Shown: in pieces, positions 8,283 to 16,620 of the stretch | How the letters are laid out: the number at the start of each line of letters is the position of its first letter | How positions within the stretch are numbered: the stretch's first letter is position 1 | Source of the DNA: CAYUCY01 sp964443525 | Lineage (GTDB): Bacteria > Pseudomonadota > Alphaproteobacteria > Caedimonadales > Caedimonadaceae | Assembly: GCA_964443525.1 (NCBI GenBank) | Contig: CAYUCY010000017.1 | Location: forward strand, 1 to 24,798 | DNA: 24,798 nt | Direction: 5' to 3' | Translations under genes and position numbers: made by a program | The notes under the pieces: model-generated | What the model saw: only the letters and a program-made list of their open reading frames with translations | Told to the model about the DNA's origin: nothing | Databases searched by the model: none

Positions 8283-8299
8283 CAAAAAGTTACTTTTTG
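8283..8299 (-). terminator. Weak hairpin at the xerC stop codon
   Basis: CAAAAAG (8283-8289) and CTTTTTG (8293-8299) form a 7-bp inverted repeat with a 3-base loop that is the xerC stop codon. It is mostly A:T pairs and may only slow transcription between xerC and glnA. Confidence 0.2.
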
Positions 8300-9270
8300 T
8301 TTCTGGGGTGAGCTTTTGCATAAACGTCGAGGAGTCGAGTCTTTTCTACTTCCAGGTATTTTTGAGTCGTTGAAAGAGATTGATGTCCCAGGAGTTCTTG
8401 AATCAGACGGAGATCTCCCCCGTTTGCAAGAAGATGAGTCGCATAACTATGTCTCAACGCATGAGGTGTTGAGGTGTCCGAAAGACCTAATAACTGGCGT
8501 ATTCTTTGCATTTGTCTTCGGGCAATGGTAGGAGAAAGAGGTGCTCCCCGAGCTCCTAGAAAAAGAAAAGAATCGGGATCCGATTTTTGGGGATGATAAT
8601 TTAGATAAAGAGAAATTTTTTCAAGAACTTCCGGCAACAAAGGAACAAGGCGTTCTTTTTTCCCTTTGCCCTGTATTCGAAGGGTATTAGGATTTCCTTT
8701 GACGGTATGGATTTTTAAATTGAGTGCTTCCGAAAGGCGAAGACCGCATCCGTACAAAATACTAAACAGGGCTTGGTCCCTCGCATTCAACCAAGGCTCC
8801 TTATTCTCAAGAGGACTGCTCTCGACCACGCATCGGGCGTCTTCCTCCGAAAGAGGGCGGGGCAGGGAAGCTGCATAACGCATGGATCTAAAGCTCTCAA
8901 CAGCTTTATTTGTGATCTCTTTTTCTTTTCGAAGGAATTTATAAAACCCTTTAAGGGAGGAGAGAACCCGCGCATTAGAACGCTGGGAGGCACCGCTTTG
9001 CAGGCGACTCGCAAAAAAAGCACGTAGTGTTAGTGAATCAAGCATTGCAAGCTCGTTAAGGTCAATACTTTTCTCGAAATATTGATTCAGGAAGCTGAAA
9101 AAGGAAGTAAGATCAGAATAATAGTTAATCACCGTGTGCGGTGAGTAATTTTTTTCGTGTCTCAATTCCTTCATGTAGAGGGAAATAAGGTCTAATATGC
9201 CCTGTACGACAGTCCCTTCAAGAGCTGTCAGATATCCTGTTATTTTTTCATCAAGATTCTTTTCGGACAC
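8290..9270 (-). CDS. xerC: Site-specific tyrosine recombinase XerC
   Basis: Resolves chromosome dimers at dif together with XerD under FtsK control. 326 residues. The N-terminal SAM-like core-binding domain includes LRHEKNYSPHTVINYYSDL. The catalytic domain has all six residues: Arg178 (GCGLRLSEAL), Lys204 (GKGKKERLVP), His270 and Arg273 (HALRHSYATHLL), His296 (LLGHQSLSTTQ) and Tyr305 (TTQKY). The ending RLLDVYAKAHPR is typical of alphaproteobacterial XerC rather than XerD. The start is GTG at 9270 with AAAGGG 5 bases upstream. It lies 12 bases after the transaldolase stop and so is probably co-transcribed with it. Confidence 0.93.
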   Translation of the reverse strand: MSEKNLDEKITGYLTALEGTVVQGILDLISLYMKELRHEKNYSPHTVINYYSDLTSFFSFLNQYFEKSIDLNELAMLDSLTLRAFFASRLQSGASQRSNARVLSSLKGFYKFLRKEKEITNKAVESFRSMRYAASLPRPLSEEDARCVVESSPLENKEPWLNARDQALFSILYGCGLRLSEALNLKIHTVKGNPNTLRIQGKGKKERLVPLLPEVLEKISLYLNYHPQKSDPDSFLFLGARGAPLSPTIARRQMQRIRQLLGLSDTSTPHALRHSYATHLLANGGDLRLIQELLGHQSLSTTQKYLEVEKTRLLDVYAKAHPRNKK

Positions 9271-9282
9271 GACACCCTTTCA

Positions 9283-9939
9283 TCAAACAATTTTTTGGTT
9301 CGTCTTTTCCCAATCGGCTAGAAAAGAAGCGAGCCCAGAATCCGTCAGGGGATGCTTATAGAGCTGCTTGAAAACCGATCCCGGAAGGGTCACGACGTCC
9401 GCACCTGCTTTAGCTACGGACAAGACATGTTGCGGGTGACGGATAGAAGCTGCCAGAATCGCTGTTTCTATGTCGGGATCATTATCATAAATAGTTGCAA
9501 TATCATGAATGAGTTGAACACCGTCATGACCGATGTCATCCAACCTCCCCAAGAAAGGTGAAATAAAGGTTGCCCCTGCCTTTGTCGCTAGGAGTGCCTG
9601 AACGGGAGAAAAGCAAAGAGTCACATTCACCATAAAGCCATCCTCCGTCAAGTGCTTGCACGCCTTAAGGCCGTCAAAGGTTAGAGGCACCTTGATCGTG
9701 ACGTTTTCCGCAATCGAGGTTAGAACCTTTGCTTCCTTCATCATTTCATCAAAGGTTATGGCGGTAACTTCAGCACTGACGGGGCCCGGGATGAGCTCAC
9801 AAATTTCTGCGATGACGCGTTTTATGTCTTGCCCGGATTTTGCAATTAGAGACGGATTGGTGGTGACGCCTGCAATAAGACCGGAATCGGCCAAGGACCT
9901 GATTTCATCAATGTCAGCACTATCAAGAAAAAAATCCAT
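9283..9939 (-). CDS. tal: Transaldolase, small TalC/FSA-like subfamily
   Basis: Pentose-phosphate enzyme moving a dihydroxyacetone unit between sugar phosphates via a Schiff base. 218 residues from ATG 9939 (MDFFLDSADIDEI), chosen over an in-frame start 27 bases upstream because AAGGA sits 8 bases before it and the family begins here. The Schiff-base lysine is Lys83 in NVTIKVPLT. Two positions separate transaldolases from fructose-6-phosphate aldolases: here Glu57 (SAEVTA, where FSA has Gln) and Phe128 (ISPFLGRLDD, where FSA has Tyr). Both favour transaldolase. TTNPSLIAK and LPGSVFKQLYKHPLTD are conserved. Divergent from priA. Confidence 0.92.
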   Translation of the reverse strand: MDFFLDSADIDEIRSLADSGLIAGVTTNPSLIAKSGQDIKRVIAEICELIPGPVSAEVTAITFDEMMKEAKVLTSIAENVTIKVPLTFDGLKACKHLTEDGFMVNVTLCFSPVQALLATKAGATFISPFLGRLDDIGHDGVQLIHDIATIYDNDPDIETAILAASIRHPQHVLSVAKAGADVVTLPGSVFKQLYKHPLTDSGLASFLADWEKTNQKIV

Positions 9940-9984
9940 ATGTTCGATCCTTTCAAATGTGAGCAAGAGAGTGTTATAATTAAA

Positions 9985-10012
9985 AATATAATCTAACCCG
10001 TTTGGTTTCCAA
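9985..10012 (-). promoter_or_regulatory. Possible promoter of tal-xerC
   Basis: On the minus strand TTGGAA (10007-10012) and TATATT (9985-9990) are 16 bases apart, in the tal/priA divergent gap. Two overlapping TATAAT-like boxes on the plus strand (9975-9980, 9987-9992) may serve priA but lack a clear -35. Confidence 0.4.
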
Positions 10013-10035
10013 GAGCAACCATAAGTAAAAAACTA

Positions 10036-12192
10036 ATGATCATTCCGGTCCTTCTTCCTTTGCCCTTTAATCACCCATTTCATTACGAAGGCGAAGGATA
10101 TTCCGCGGGAGATTTCGTCCGTGTTCCTTTCGGGAAAAGAGAACTCTTCGGTGTCATCGTTGAACAATCAAGTGAGCAAGTCCTCCCCGATAAGGCCAAA
10201 ATGAAACCGATCCTGGAAAAGTGTCCTTATCCGCCGCTTGCTTCTGTTAATCTAGAATTTCTTGAATGGGTGGCTAAGTATACTCTTCAACCGCTTGGCT
10301 CGGTTTTAAAGATGATACTTCCCAATATCGGCGCCCTTGAGCCGGAAAAAAGGGAGCTAGGCTATCTTTTAAACAACGCCTTTCAAGGGGGGCTTTCAAG
10401 GAGTGCCTTGAAAATTCAAGAAACGCTTAAAAATCGAGATAAACCTCACGCCTTGTCCGAAATTGCATCCTTAGCAGGGGTCGGGGAGCAAACCGTTCGT
10501 ACTTTTTTAAAAAAAGGAGGGCTTTTGGCTGTCTCCCTTCCTTCCTCGAATAATGAGAACCTATTTTACGATTCGCCTTCTGTGCCCCATTTACTAGAAG
10601 AACAAAGGGAAGCAGCCGATATCCTTCGCCGGAAATTAAGTCACGGATATTCAGCGACCCTCTTAGACGGTGTAACAGGGTCTGGAAAAACAGAGGTCTA
10701 TTTGGAGGCTGTGTCTGCTTGTCTAGAAGCAGGGAAGCAAGCTCTCGTTCTATTACCTGAAATTTCCCTGAGCCCACAAATGGTGGATCGCTACCGAAAG
10801 AGGTTCAGCACGGATCCTATTTTATGGCACTCGGATCTGACTCCTGCGCAACGGCGAAAAGCCTATCGGGCTGTTCTGAAAGGAGAGGGGAGAGTCATTG
10901 TGGGGGCCAGGTCTGCTCTCTTTCTTCCTTATCCGGATTTAGGCCTCATTGTGGTAGATGAGGAACATGATGGTGCTTATAAACAGGAAGAAGGGGTCAT
11001 CTACCACGGTAGGGATATGGCCGTTGTTCGTGCTCTAAAAGGGCAAATCCCGATCATTCTTGTCTCAGCCACTCCTTCTCTCGAGACGATTTTTAATTGT
11101 GAACAAGGCCGATACGAACGTATCCATCTTTCTTCCCGTTATGGTGAAGCGCAACTGCCCGAGATCGAATTGATCGATTTGAAAGAAGAAAAGAAGAGGA
11201 GAGAGAAGGGGTGGCTATCTCCTACTCTTTGCGAGGCAATCCTTAGAACTCTAGAGGCTCAAGAACAAATTCTCCTTTATTTGAACAGGCGAGGATATGC
11301 GCCCCTGACGCTTTGCGGGAGTTGTGGAGAAAAGGTTGAATGTCCTTTTTGTACGGCCTGGTTGGTTGACCACAGGAAGGCGGGCAGACTTCTCTGCCAT
11401 CATTGTGGACATGCGGTGACCCTTTCAGACACGTGTACGAAGTGTAACGCCGAAGGAAGTCTCGTTCCCTGTGGTCCCGGCGTTGAGCGGATTGCAGAGG
11501 AAGTCTTTCAAAAGTTTCCCTCTGCACGAATCGAGATTCTTTCAAGCGATATGATGACTTCGCCTAAGAAAATGCAGGAGATTCTTGAGAAGGTTCAAGC
11601 AAAAGAGATTGATGTTTTAATTGGCACTCAGATGATTGCAAAAGGGCATCATTTCCCTGAGTTAACGCTTGTCGGCGTTGTTGATGCGGACATCGGCCTT
11701 CAAGGAGGAGATTTGCGAGCAACTGAAAAGACCTATCAGCTCCTCCATCAGGTTTCAGGTCGTGCAGGGCGCAGCCGAAAACCAGGGAAAGTGTTGATCC
11801 AGACCTACATGCCTCAGCATCCCGTCATGCAGGCGTTGCTTTCAGGGGATCGAGATGCTTTCATCGCCCAGGAACTTGCTTCAAGATCTCGCGGAGGGCT
11901 TCCGCCCTACGGGCGTCTTGCGGGACTCATCCTCTCGAGCTCCCACCTAAAAGATGTGGAAGGTCTGGCAAGGCATCTTGCCCGCGCCAGGCCGCCTTCC
12001 GATCTCTATCAACTTTTAGGCCCGGCACCGGCTCCCATTTCTCTTTTAAGAGGAAAACATCGGTGGCGCCTTCTTTTAAAATCGGGTCGCAATGCTTTGC
12101 CTCAACCATACCTTGATGCGTGGCTCGCCAAGCACTCGATCCCGAAAAACGTAAAAATTCAAATTGATATTGACCCCCAGTCTTTCTTATAG
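10036..12192 (+). CDS. priA: Primosomal replication restart helicase PriA
   Basis: 3'-5' superfamily 2 helicase that recognises stalled forks and reloads the replicative helicase. 718 residues, close to E. coli PriA (732). The N-terminal DNA 3'-end binding part starts MIIPVLLPLPFNHPFHYEG and includes VRVPFGKRELFGVI. Walker A is GVTGSGKT at residues 212-219 and the Walker B box is DEEH at 308-311. The zinc cluster of paired cysteines begins at Cys427 (CGSCG, CPFC, CHHCGH, CTKC). Helicase motifs V and VI appear as IGTQMIAKGHHFP and LLHQVSGRAGRS. Start ATG 10036; the ribosome site before it is weak. All motifs are intact. Confidence 0.97.
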   Translation: MIIPVLLPLPFNHPFHYEGEGYSAGDFVRVPFGKRELFGVIVEQSSEQVLPDKAKMKPILEKCPYPPLASVNLEFLEWVAKYTLQPLGSVLKMILPNIGALEPEKRELGYLLNNAFQGGLSRSALKIQETLKNRDKPHALSEIASLAGVGEQTVRTFLKKGGLLAVSLPSSNNENLFYDSPSVPHLLEEQREAADILRRKLSHGYSATLLDGVTGSGKTEVYLEAVSACLEAGKQALVLLPEISLSPQMVDRYRKRFSTDPILWHSDLTPAQRRKAYRAVLKGEGRVIVGARSALFLPYPDLGLIVVDEEHDGAYKQEEGVIYHGRDMAVVRALKGQIPIILVSATPSLETIFNCEQGRYERIHLSSRYGEAQLPEIELIDLKEEKKRREKGWLSPTLCEAILRTLEAQEQILLYLNRRGYAPLTLCGSCGEKVECPFCTAWLVDHRKAGRLLCHHCGHAVTLSDTCTKCNAEGSLVPCGPGVERIAEEVFQKFPSARIEILSSDMMTSPKKMQEILEKVQAKEIDVLIGTQMIAKGHHFPELTLVGVVDADIGLQGGDLRATEKTYQLLHQVSGRAGRSRKPGKVLIQTYMPQHPVMQALLSGDRDAFIAQELASRSRGGLPPYGRLAGLILSSSHLKDVEGLARHLARARPPSDLYQLLGPAPAPISLLRGKHRWRLLLKSGRNALPQPYLDAWLAKHSIPKNVKIQIDIDPQSFL

Positions 12193-12288
12193 GAGCTTCA
12201 CCAGCAATTCTCTCACATTAAACTTGTGTTTAAGACAAATTTAGATTAATTTAAAAAGATAAATAAACACATTTTGACTTATTAAAAG

Positions 12289-12603
12289 ATGCTTTCAAGG
12301 GACCTGAAAAGAAGATCTAAGAAATTCATAGGCTTAAGTTTGTCCTTATGCCTTTTCCTCTATTTCGGCCTCCACTTGATTTTCGGGAATCATGGGCTCC
12401 TTGCATGGCACGCCCTGGATCAAAAGCTAAAGCAAGTTCAGGTGGAACATCAGAAACTTGCCTCTGTTGAGAACTCTCTTGAGAATAAAGTCAAGCAGCT
12501 GCGACCTGAATCTATTTCCCCCGATCTTTTGGCAGAACGTGCAAAGGACGTTTTGGGTTATTGTGATCCGAACGAAATCGTCGTTTTAAATCCCAAAAAA
12601 TAA
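12289..12603 (+). CDS. ftsB: Septum formation initiator FtsB/DivIC family
   Basis: Small bitopic divisome protein; with FtsL and FtsQ it links early division proteins to the septal synthase FtsWI. 104 residues: a basic cytoplasmic N-terminus (LKRRSKKF), a transmembrane helix at about 14-33 (IGLSLSLCLFLYFGLHLIFG), then GNHGLLAW, the family motif after the membrane. A coiled coil (about 42-70) follows, then the alphaproteobacterial C-terminus RPESISPDLLAERAKDVLGY. The ribosome site is weak. It lies 96 bases after priA, so may have its own promoter. In many relatives it precedes pyruvate dehydrogenase genes; that neighbour is absent here. Confidence 0.88.
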   Translation: MLSRDLKRRSKKFIGLSLSLCLFLYFGLHLIFGNHGLLAWHALDQKLKQVQVEHQKLASVENSLENKVKQLRPESISPDLLAERAKDVLGYCDPNEIVVLNPKK

Positions 12604-13038
12604 GACCTCTTTTCCGCAGATAAACCACAAGGTTCCCTCTGTGGAGCGTTCATTTTTAGCCTTCTTAAGCCACTGAATCCATGCTTGAATGGCGAGAGAA
12701 TTATGAGATCTTCTTAATTCTGCCTACGGATCAGATTCGAGCTTTTTTCCGGGATGGAGTATCAGAGTTCTCCTCCTTAGAATCGTAAGCGTGTGAGCAA
12801 GCACCTCTATAAAAAATCTGCTCGTCAAAAAACTCCCACTACCATCCGAGCTGGTTGCCAGTGATGAAATAGGAGATCATAAGAATGTGTTTGTTAGAAT
12901 AGGAAGGGATGCGCGGCACATCCCTCAAGGTCGTACTGATCAGCGCACGTTATCTTAACGACCTGTTCCGTCATCCTAAGATATTTTAAAAGTCATCTCT
13001 ACTGCAACAGAGACCTGTCTAAGTGACCTGATACGCGA
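12604..13038. other. 435-base interval without a recognisable gene
   Basis: No frame on either strand gives a convincing protein and no tRNA-like fold was found. Near its left end CCACA...TGTGG (12625-12644) could terminate ftsB transcription. In the middle, GGGATG (12906-12911) and CATCCC (12919-12924) form a perfect G+C-rich 6-bp stem with a 7-base loop. Short open stretches on both strands may be decayed coding sequence, not identifiable by eye. Confidence 0.6.
12625..12644 (+). terminator. Possible weak terminator downstream of ftsB
   Basis: CCACA and TGTGG can pair around a 10-base interior that may add two G:C pairs. It sits 22 bases after the ftsB stop. A T-run appears only 7 bases later (CATTTTT), so it is a poor intrinsic terminator. 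Confidence 0.25.
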
Positions 13039-14634
13039 TCATTCGTTTGAATTTTTCTCGATTATCGAGAGAAAATAAGTCCAGAACCGAGCGTATCCTT
13101 GACTAAGAGTATTTATCATTTTTTCTGTTCTGTTAGGATCATTATTGAATGGTCGTGTTATTTTCTTTTGTCCCACGTCATACTCTATCGGTAAAAAAGT
13201 CCCATTCTCATCATGTACGGGCTTTATGCTGCCATCGCTCTCAGCATACTTGTCTTTTAAAATAAATTCCCAATCGCGATTTTCTTGTTTGTATGTTTGG
13301 CTCCCATATAGGCTTAATCCACTATATGAGCGATCATTTCTGTCATAAGTCATGATCGTCTTTTTAAATTTGGAGGCGATGGCTTCAAAAAATTTGAAAC
13401 TCTTACCATCCTCCCTGACTTCTGGATTTGCCATACCATCCATCACGACATCTGGCCTTTCGTGGATGATCATAAAGAGCCCATCCATAAGAATAGTTGC
13501 ATCATTGTTTTTATTCTGGTCTTTTAGTTTTTTTTGAATGGTAAATGCTACTTTAAGGTACTCTAAAGCTGTAACCTCTTTAAGATACCATATTTGCCTC
13601 CTAATATGTGCTAAGTCGTGTTCCAGCATCCTCTCTGTCCCGTTTTCGAGCGACCAATGTGGATCTTTGTGCGTGGGCCTATTTTCTTTGGTTGCGTTCC
13701 ATTTGTCTTTTGGTTTTGATAAGATATCGAAAAATGATACGTAAGAGGAATAATTTTCATTAAGACATTGCTCAACAAAGTGAGAGGGAGAAATATTTCT
13801 TGCTTTTCCAGGTTTTGGAAGCCCGTAAATTATGAAGAGAATATCAGAGATATTGGGGTCTTCGTCTTGGCGAGGGAAAAAAAGTAGGTCTCTTGGTTCA
13901 ATTTTCCTATTTTTATAGTCATCCTCTAGCGTCTTAAAAGCTGTTGATGTGCTTCTTATTCCATATAATTTGAAGTTACTGTCAGATATCTTATCCTTCA
14001 TATAATTTTCAATATCTGTAAATTTATTGATGTACCTTTTTTTAGCTTCTGGATCACCGCAACTTTCATCTATTTTGTGCTTAAAGGCTTGGAGGTTCTT
14101 TGAAAAATGCTCACTCCAATCAGGAAATGCAAGAGGATTGCTGCTCATCACCCCATTAATACTGATATCTTTTTGTTCTTTATAACAATCGATAATATAG
14201 GCTAAGTTTTTATTAAAGCCTTGGAATATTGATGACGTTAAAGTATCTGGGCTTTTCTTTGCTCGTACCCAAAGGTCCTTTAAGACACTCAAATATTTCT
14301 CTTTTTGGTCAGATCCTCTTGTCGTGTCATCAAGAATGTGATCATTTATCAAGGCAAAAGCATTTGTGAGCACATCAAACAAACCTGGAATGGTTTTTGA
14401 CTTTAAATATTCAACGTTTTTATAAGATTCTAAGGCCGCATCATGGATTTTGCGATAATTCTCCATTTGTTGAGAAACGTTGCAATGTTTATAATTTCTG
14501 GGCAACGCCAAGGTCCCCGAATCAGTAGAGACAATGTTTGTAGCAATTAAGTTGCTTGCCGTTAGGGGGTTTGATTGCAAGAGAGCTAAGGCTGTCATTG
14601 CTTTCAATGATAATGATCGAATTTTAGTGTTCAT
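13039..14634 (-). CDS. Unrecognised secreted protein of 531 residues
   Basis: I do not recognise this family. The N-terminus (MNTKIRSLSLKAMTALALLQ) has two to three basic residues followed by a hydrophobic stretch and small residues (LTAS), as in a Sec signal peptide, so export is likely. The mature part is hydrophilic and mostly helical in look, rich in Lys, Asp and Asn, with few Cys. At residues 334-343 it reads ERMLEHDLAH: Glu338, His339, Asp340 and His343 could bind metal, but one motif is not proof. The ATG at 14634 has a GAAGGCGCGAAGAA purine-rich leader. Composition is A+T-richer than the housekeeping genes, suggesting an accessory gene. A promoter and inverted repeat lie upstream. No function is claimed. 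Confidence 0.8.
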   Translation of the reverse strand: MNTKIRSLSLKAMTALALLQSNPLTASNLIATNIVSTDSGTLALPRNYKHCNVSQQMENYRKIHDAALESYKNVEYLKSKTIPGLFDVLTNAFALINDHILDDTTRGSDQKEKYLSVLKDLWVRAKKSPDTLTSSIFQGFNKNLAYIIDCYKEQKDISINGVMSSNPLAFPDWSEHFSKNLQAFKHKIDESCGDPEAKKRYINKFTDIENYMKDKISDSNFKLYGIRSTSTAFKTLEDDYKNRKIEPRDLLFFPRQDEDPNISDILFIIYGLPKPGKARNISPSHFVEQCLNENYSSYVSFFDILSKPKDKWNATKENRPTHKDPHWSLENGTERMLEHDLAHIRRQIWYLKEVTALEYLKVAFTIQKKLKDQNKNNDATILMDGLFMIIHERPDVVMDGMANPEVREDGKSFKFFEAIASKFKKTIMTYDRNDRSYSGLSLYGSQTYKQENRDWEFILKDKYAESDGSIKPVHDENGTFLPIEYDVGQKKITRPFNNDPNRTEKMINTLSQGYARFWTYFLSIIEKNSNE

Positions 14635-14699
14635 TTCTTCGCGCCTTCGTTCTTAAGGTAGGACGATTCTTTTAAAGCCTACCCCATGAGAGTATTGGA

Positions 14700-14727
14700 C
14701 ATATAGTCATTTTTTAGAAAATGACAA
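14700..14727 (-). promoter_or_regulatory. Promoter with overlapping palindrome upstream of the secreted 531-residue protein
   Basis: On the minus strand TTGTCA (14722-14727) and TATATG (14700-14705) are 16 bases apart. GTCATTTT (14706-14713) and AAAATGAC (14718-14725) form a perfect 8-bp inverted repeat with a 4-base spacer that fills the gap and most of the -35. The placement suits a repressor operator; an RNA hairpin is the alternative. Confidence 0.5.
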
Positions 14728-14813
14728 GCAAAAAGTGGGATTTGTGCGCAATCCATTCAAATGAAGAGAATTTTATGTCTTTAAGAGATCACGGTCACCC
14801 TAAAGTGGATCGG

Positions 14814-15872
14814 TCACTTGCTTACGAGAGCTTTTGCCATATGAGGAAGACTCCGGTCCAGTCTGTAATCCAAGCCGGAGTGATTGTCTTTAAATTCTTC
14901 GTAAACATGAGGGATTTTTTCCCTCTCAAGTATTCTGATGAAACGTCGAGCGCCGTATTGAATATGGTATTGATCAAGCGTGCCACAATCAATGAAGAGA
15001 TACTTCAATAATTTTAAAGCTTTTTGAAAGACGGGTTTTTCAATCATCCTGAGAGGATCGAACCGAAGCCATGCTCGCCAGCGATCTTCGATCATTTCGG
15101 CTGTATAAAGATCAAAGGGAAGACGAACACCGTAGGGTTGAGTAACATCAGGATCATAGGAAGCTGCCATAGCGAGAAGCATTAAAAGATGGATATCGGT
15201 ACCCGATTGTTTATAAGTGACCTCAAACCTTTCCATGAATAAGGCGACGGATCCTTCATATTTTGAGTTAAGGTAAGTCAAAGCCTTTGTAAAATCGGAT
15301 CCGTAGACAAGCTCAAATGCCATATCGCCCGAATGAGAAGCAGCGGCCGACCAAACCTCGGGATATTTCATGGAAAGATAAAGAGCACCGTAGCCTCCCG
15401 AAGATTTTCCGAAAAGACCTCGATGACCTGGACCACCGCAGTAGAATTCGGCTTCGATTGAGGGGAGAAGCTCTTCGTTCAGAAACGTCTCATAATTCCC
15501 GAAGACCGGGGTATTCACATATTGATTGCCACCAAGTCTTGTGAAGCAATCCGGCATCGCAACGATGCACGGTTCCATGCCTTCTGCGATCAAGCGATCA
15601 AGGCGCTCGGGCAAATTCTCTCCAAAGCCTTTCCAAGCCGTATGAGCAAGGCCCGACGAAGTATATCCCGCGAGGTCGACTAACAGCGAGTAGTGTTTAT
15701 CTGCCGAGTAATGGGGGGGAAGGTAGATTAAAATATCTCTCGTTTCAGGGTCTTTTAAAAAATTCCCCTCAAGAGCTTTACTCTTGAGTGTTCTCCTTTG
15801 AAGGGTTCCTTTGGCCTGAACGCTCCGCTTATGCATCTTTGAGAAATTCCGTTTGTTTAGCAGGTAAATCAC
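14814..15872 (-). CDS. Alpha/beta-hydrolase, putative esterase of the esterase D family
   Basis: A 352-residue enzyme of the putative-esterase (PF00756-type) family, related to S-formylglutathione hydrolase, enterochelin esterase and antigen-85-like folds. Core text: ILIYLPPHYSADKHYSLLVD (about 48-66), the nucleophile elbow GKSSGGYGAL (Ser157 in G-x-S-x-G), a possible acid at FIDCGTLDQ (Asp295 or Asp300) and His331 in KDNHSGLDY. A basic N-terminus precedes the domain, with no clear signal peptide. The start is uncertain: GTG at 15872 with a weak GGA, or ATG at 15836 (residue 13), which begins MHKRSVQAKG. Substrate unknown. Divergent from rpmJ. Confidence 0.82.
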   Translation of the reverse strand: MIYLLNKRNFSKMHKRSVQAKGTLQRRTLKSKALEGNFLKDPETRDILIYLPPHYSADKHYSLLVDLAGYTSSGLAHTAWKGFGENLPERLDRLIAEGMEPCIVAMPDCFTRLGGNQYVNTPVFGNYETFLNEELLPSIEAEFYCGGPGHRGLFGKSSGGYGALYLSMKYPEVWSAAASHSGDMAFELVYGSDFTKALTYLNSKYEGSVALFMERFEVTYKQSGTDIHLLMLLAMAASYDPDVTQPYGVRLPFDLYTAEMIEDRWRAWLRFDPLRMIEKPVFQKALKLLKYLFIDCGTLDQYHIQYGARRFIRILEREKIPHVYEEFKDNHSGLDYRLDRSLPHMAKALVSK

Positions 15873-15917
15873 GATCCAATCCTAATCACATTTCTTTGAG
15901 GTTCCAAGTTAATTCGC

Positions 15918-15946
15918 TTGACAAAGTGAGGCGGAGGGGGCATAAG
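15918..15946 (+). promoter_or_regulatory. Probable promoter of rpmJ-rpoZ
   Basis: A perfect TTGACA (15918-15923) and CATAAG (15941-15946) are separated by 17 bases, ending 37 bases before the rpmJ ATG. The -35 is ideal; the -10 matches at four of six. Confidence 0.55.
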
Positions 15947-15983
15947 TGAGTTCATTATTCATATGAGACATAGGATAACCGAG

Positions 15984-16109
15984 ATGAAAATCGTAAATTC
16001 TCTTAAATCAATGAAGACCCGCCATAAGGATTGTCGGATCATTCGCCGCAAAGGTCGAGTGTATATCATCAACAAGACAAATCCGCGTTTTAAAGCGCGC
16101 CAAGGCTAA
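15984..16109 (+). CDS. rpmJ: 50S ribosomal protein L36
   Basis: A 41-codon gene encoding a large-subunit ribosomal protein. The product starts MKIVNSLKSMKTRHKDCRII and ends NKTNPRFKARQG, which is the usual ending in alphaproteobacteria. Only one cysteine (Cys17) is present, so this is the zinc-free (C-minus) type of L36. The ATG at 15984 follows ACCGAG, a modest ribosome site. It is separated from rpoZ by 28 bases containing AAGGGGG, the rpoZ ribosome site, suggesting one transcript. It is easily missed because of its size. Confidence 0.95.
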   Translation: MKIVNSLKSMKTRHKDCRIIRRKGRVYIINKTNPRFKARQG

Positions 16110-16137
16110 CTTCGAACTCAGAACCTAAGGGGGAACA

Positions 16138-16557
16138 ATGGCACGCGTTACAGTCGAAGACTGCATCGAAAAAATTCCGAATCGTTTTGATCTTGTGATT
16201 CGTGCGGCACAACGTGCTCGTCAGGTTTCGGCTGGGGCTCCCTTAACAGTAGATCGGGATAACGATAAAAATCCCGTGGTTGCTCTTCGTGAAATTGCAG
16301 AGGAGACGATTGATCTTGAGGCTTTAAAGACGGCACTTGTCTTGAACTATCGTCGACATGCCGAAATCGAGCCTGCTGAAGAAGAGCTTTCGGATATTTT
16401 CGAGCAAGAAACAGCAGCTTTGCGTGCTTCTCTGCCGCAGGCATCTACCTATATTGCCGACTCGGAAGAGGATGAGGAATCCGAAGAAGACTTAGAGCAA
16501 GAGTCTTTTGAAGATGAAGTCTTTTCAGATGAGGAAAACATTTCTTCCAAAGACTAA
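16138..16557 (+). CDS. rpoZ: DNA-directed RNA polymerase omega subunit
   Basis: Omega assists folding and assembly of beta-prime and in many proteobacteria forms part of a ppGpp-binding site. 139 residues. MARVTVEDCIEKIPNRFDLV is the highly conserved N-terminus, followed by AAQRARQVSAGAPLTVDRDN and NPVVALREIAEETI. From about residue 103 the tail is strongly acidic (EEDEESEEDLEQ and more), an extension seen in some alphaproteobacteria. A strong AAGGGGG ribosome site lies just before ATG 16138. It sits between rpmJ and the (p)ppGpp synthetase gene, the common rpoZ-rsh order. Confidence 0.97.
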   Translation: MARVTVEDCIEKIPNRFDLVIRAAQRARQVSAGAPLTVDRDNDKNPVVALREIAEETIDLEALKTALVLNYRRHAEIEPAEEELSDIFEQETAALRASLPQASTYIADSEEDEESEEDLEQESFEDEVFSDEENISSKD

Positions 16558-16563
16558 ATAACT

Positions 16564-16593
16564 TATTATAATAAAAAATCTATTATAATAAAA
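16564..16593 (+). repeat. Two tandem A+T-only 13-base repeats between rpoZ and rsh
   Basis: TATTATAATAAAA occurs at 16564-16576 and again, perfectly, at 16581-16593, 17 bases apart start to start. Each unit contains TATAAT and the palindromic core TTATAA-like sequence. Could be dual -10 boxes, an A+T-rich protein site, or chance in an A+T-rich gap. Confidence 0.5.
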
Positions 16594-16620
16594 TAAATTG
16601 GTGTAAGATTTTATAAACAT

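Noticed and set aside
9283..9939. Fructose-6-phosphate aldolase instead of transaldolase
   Set aside because: The discriminating positions are Glu57 and Phe128, as in transaldolases, not the Gln and Tyr of FSA.
12586..12723. Minus-strand open stretch of about 45 codons with a protein-like run (AIQAWIQWLKKAKN)
   Set aside because: No start codon or ribosome site, overlaps the end of ftsB, and I cannot match it to any family; chance is likely.
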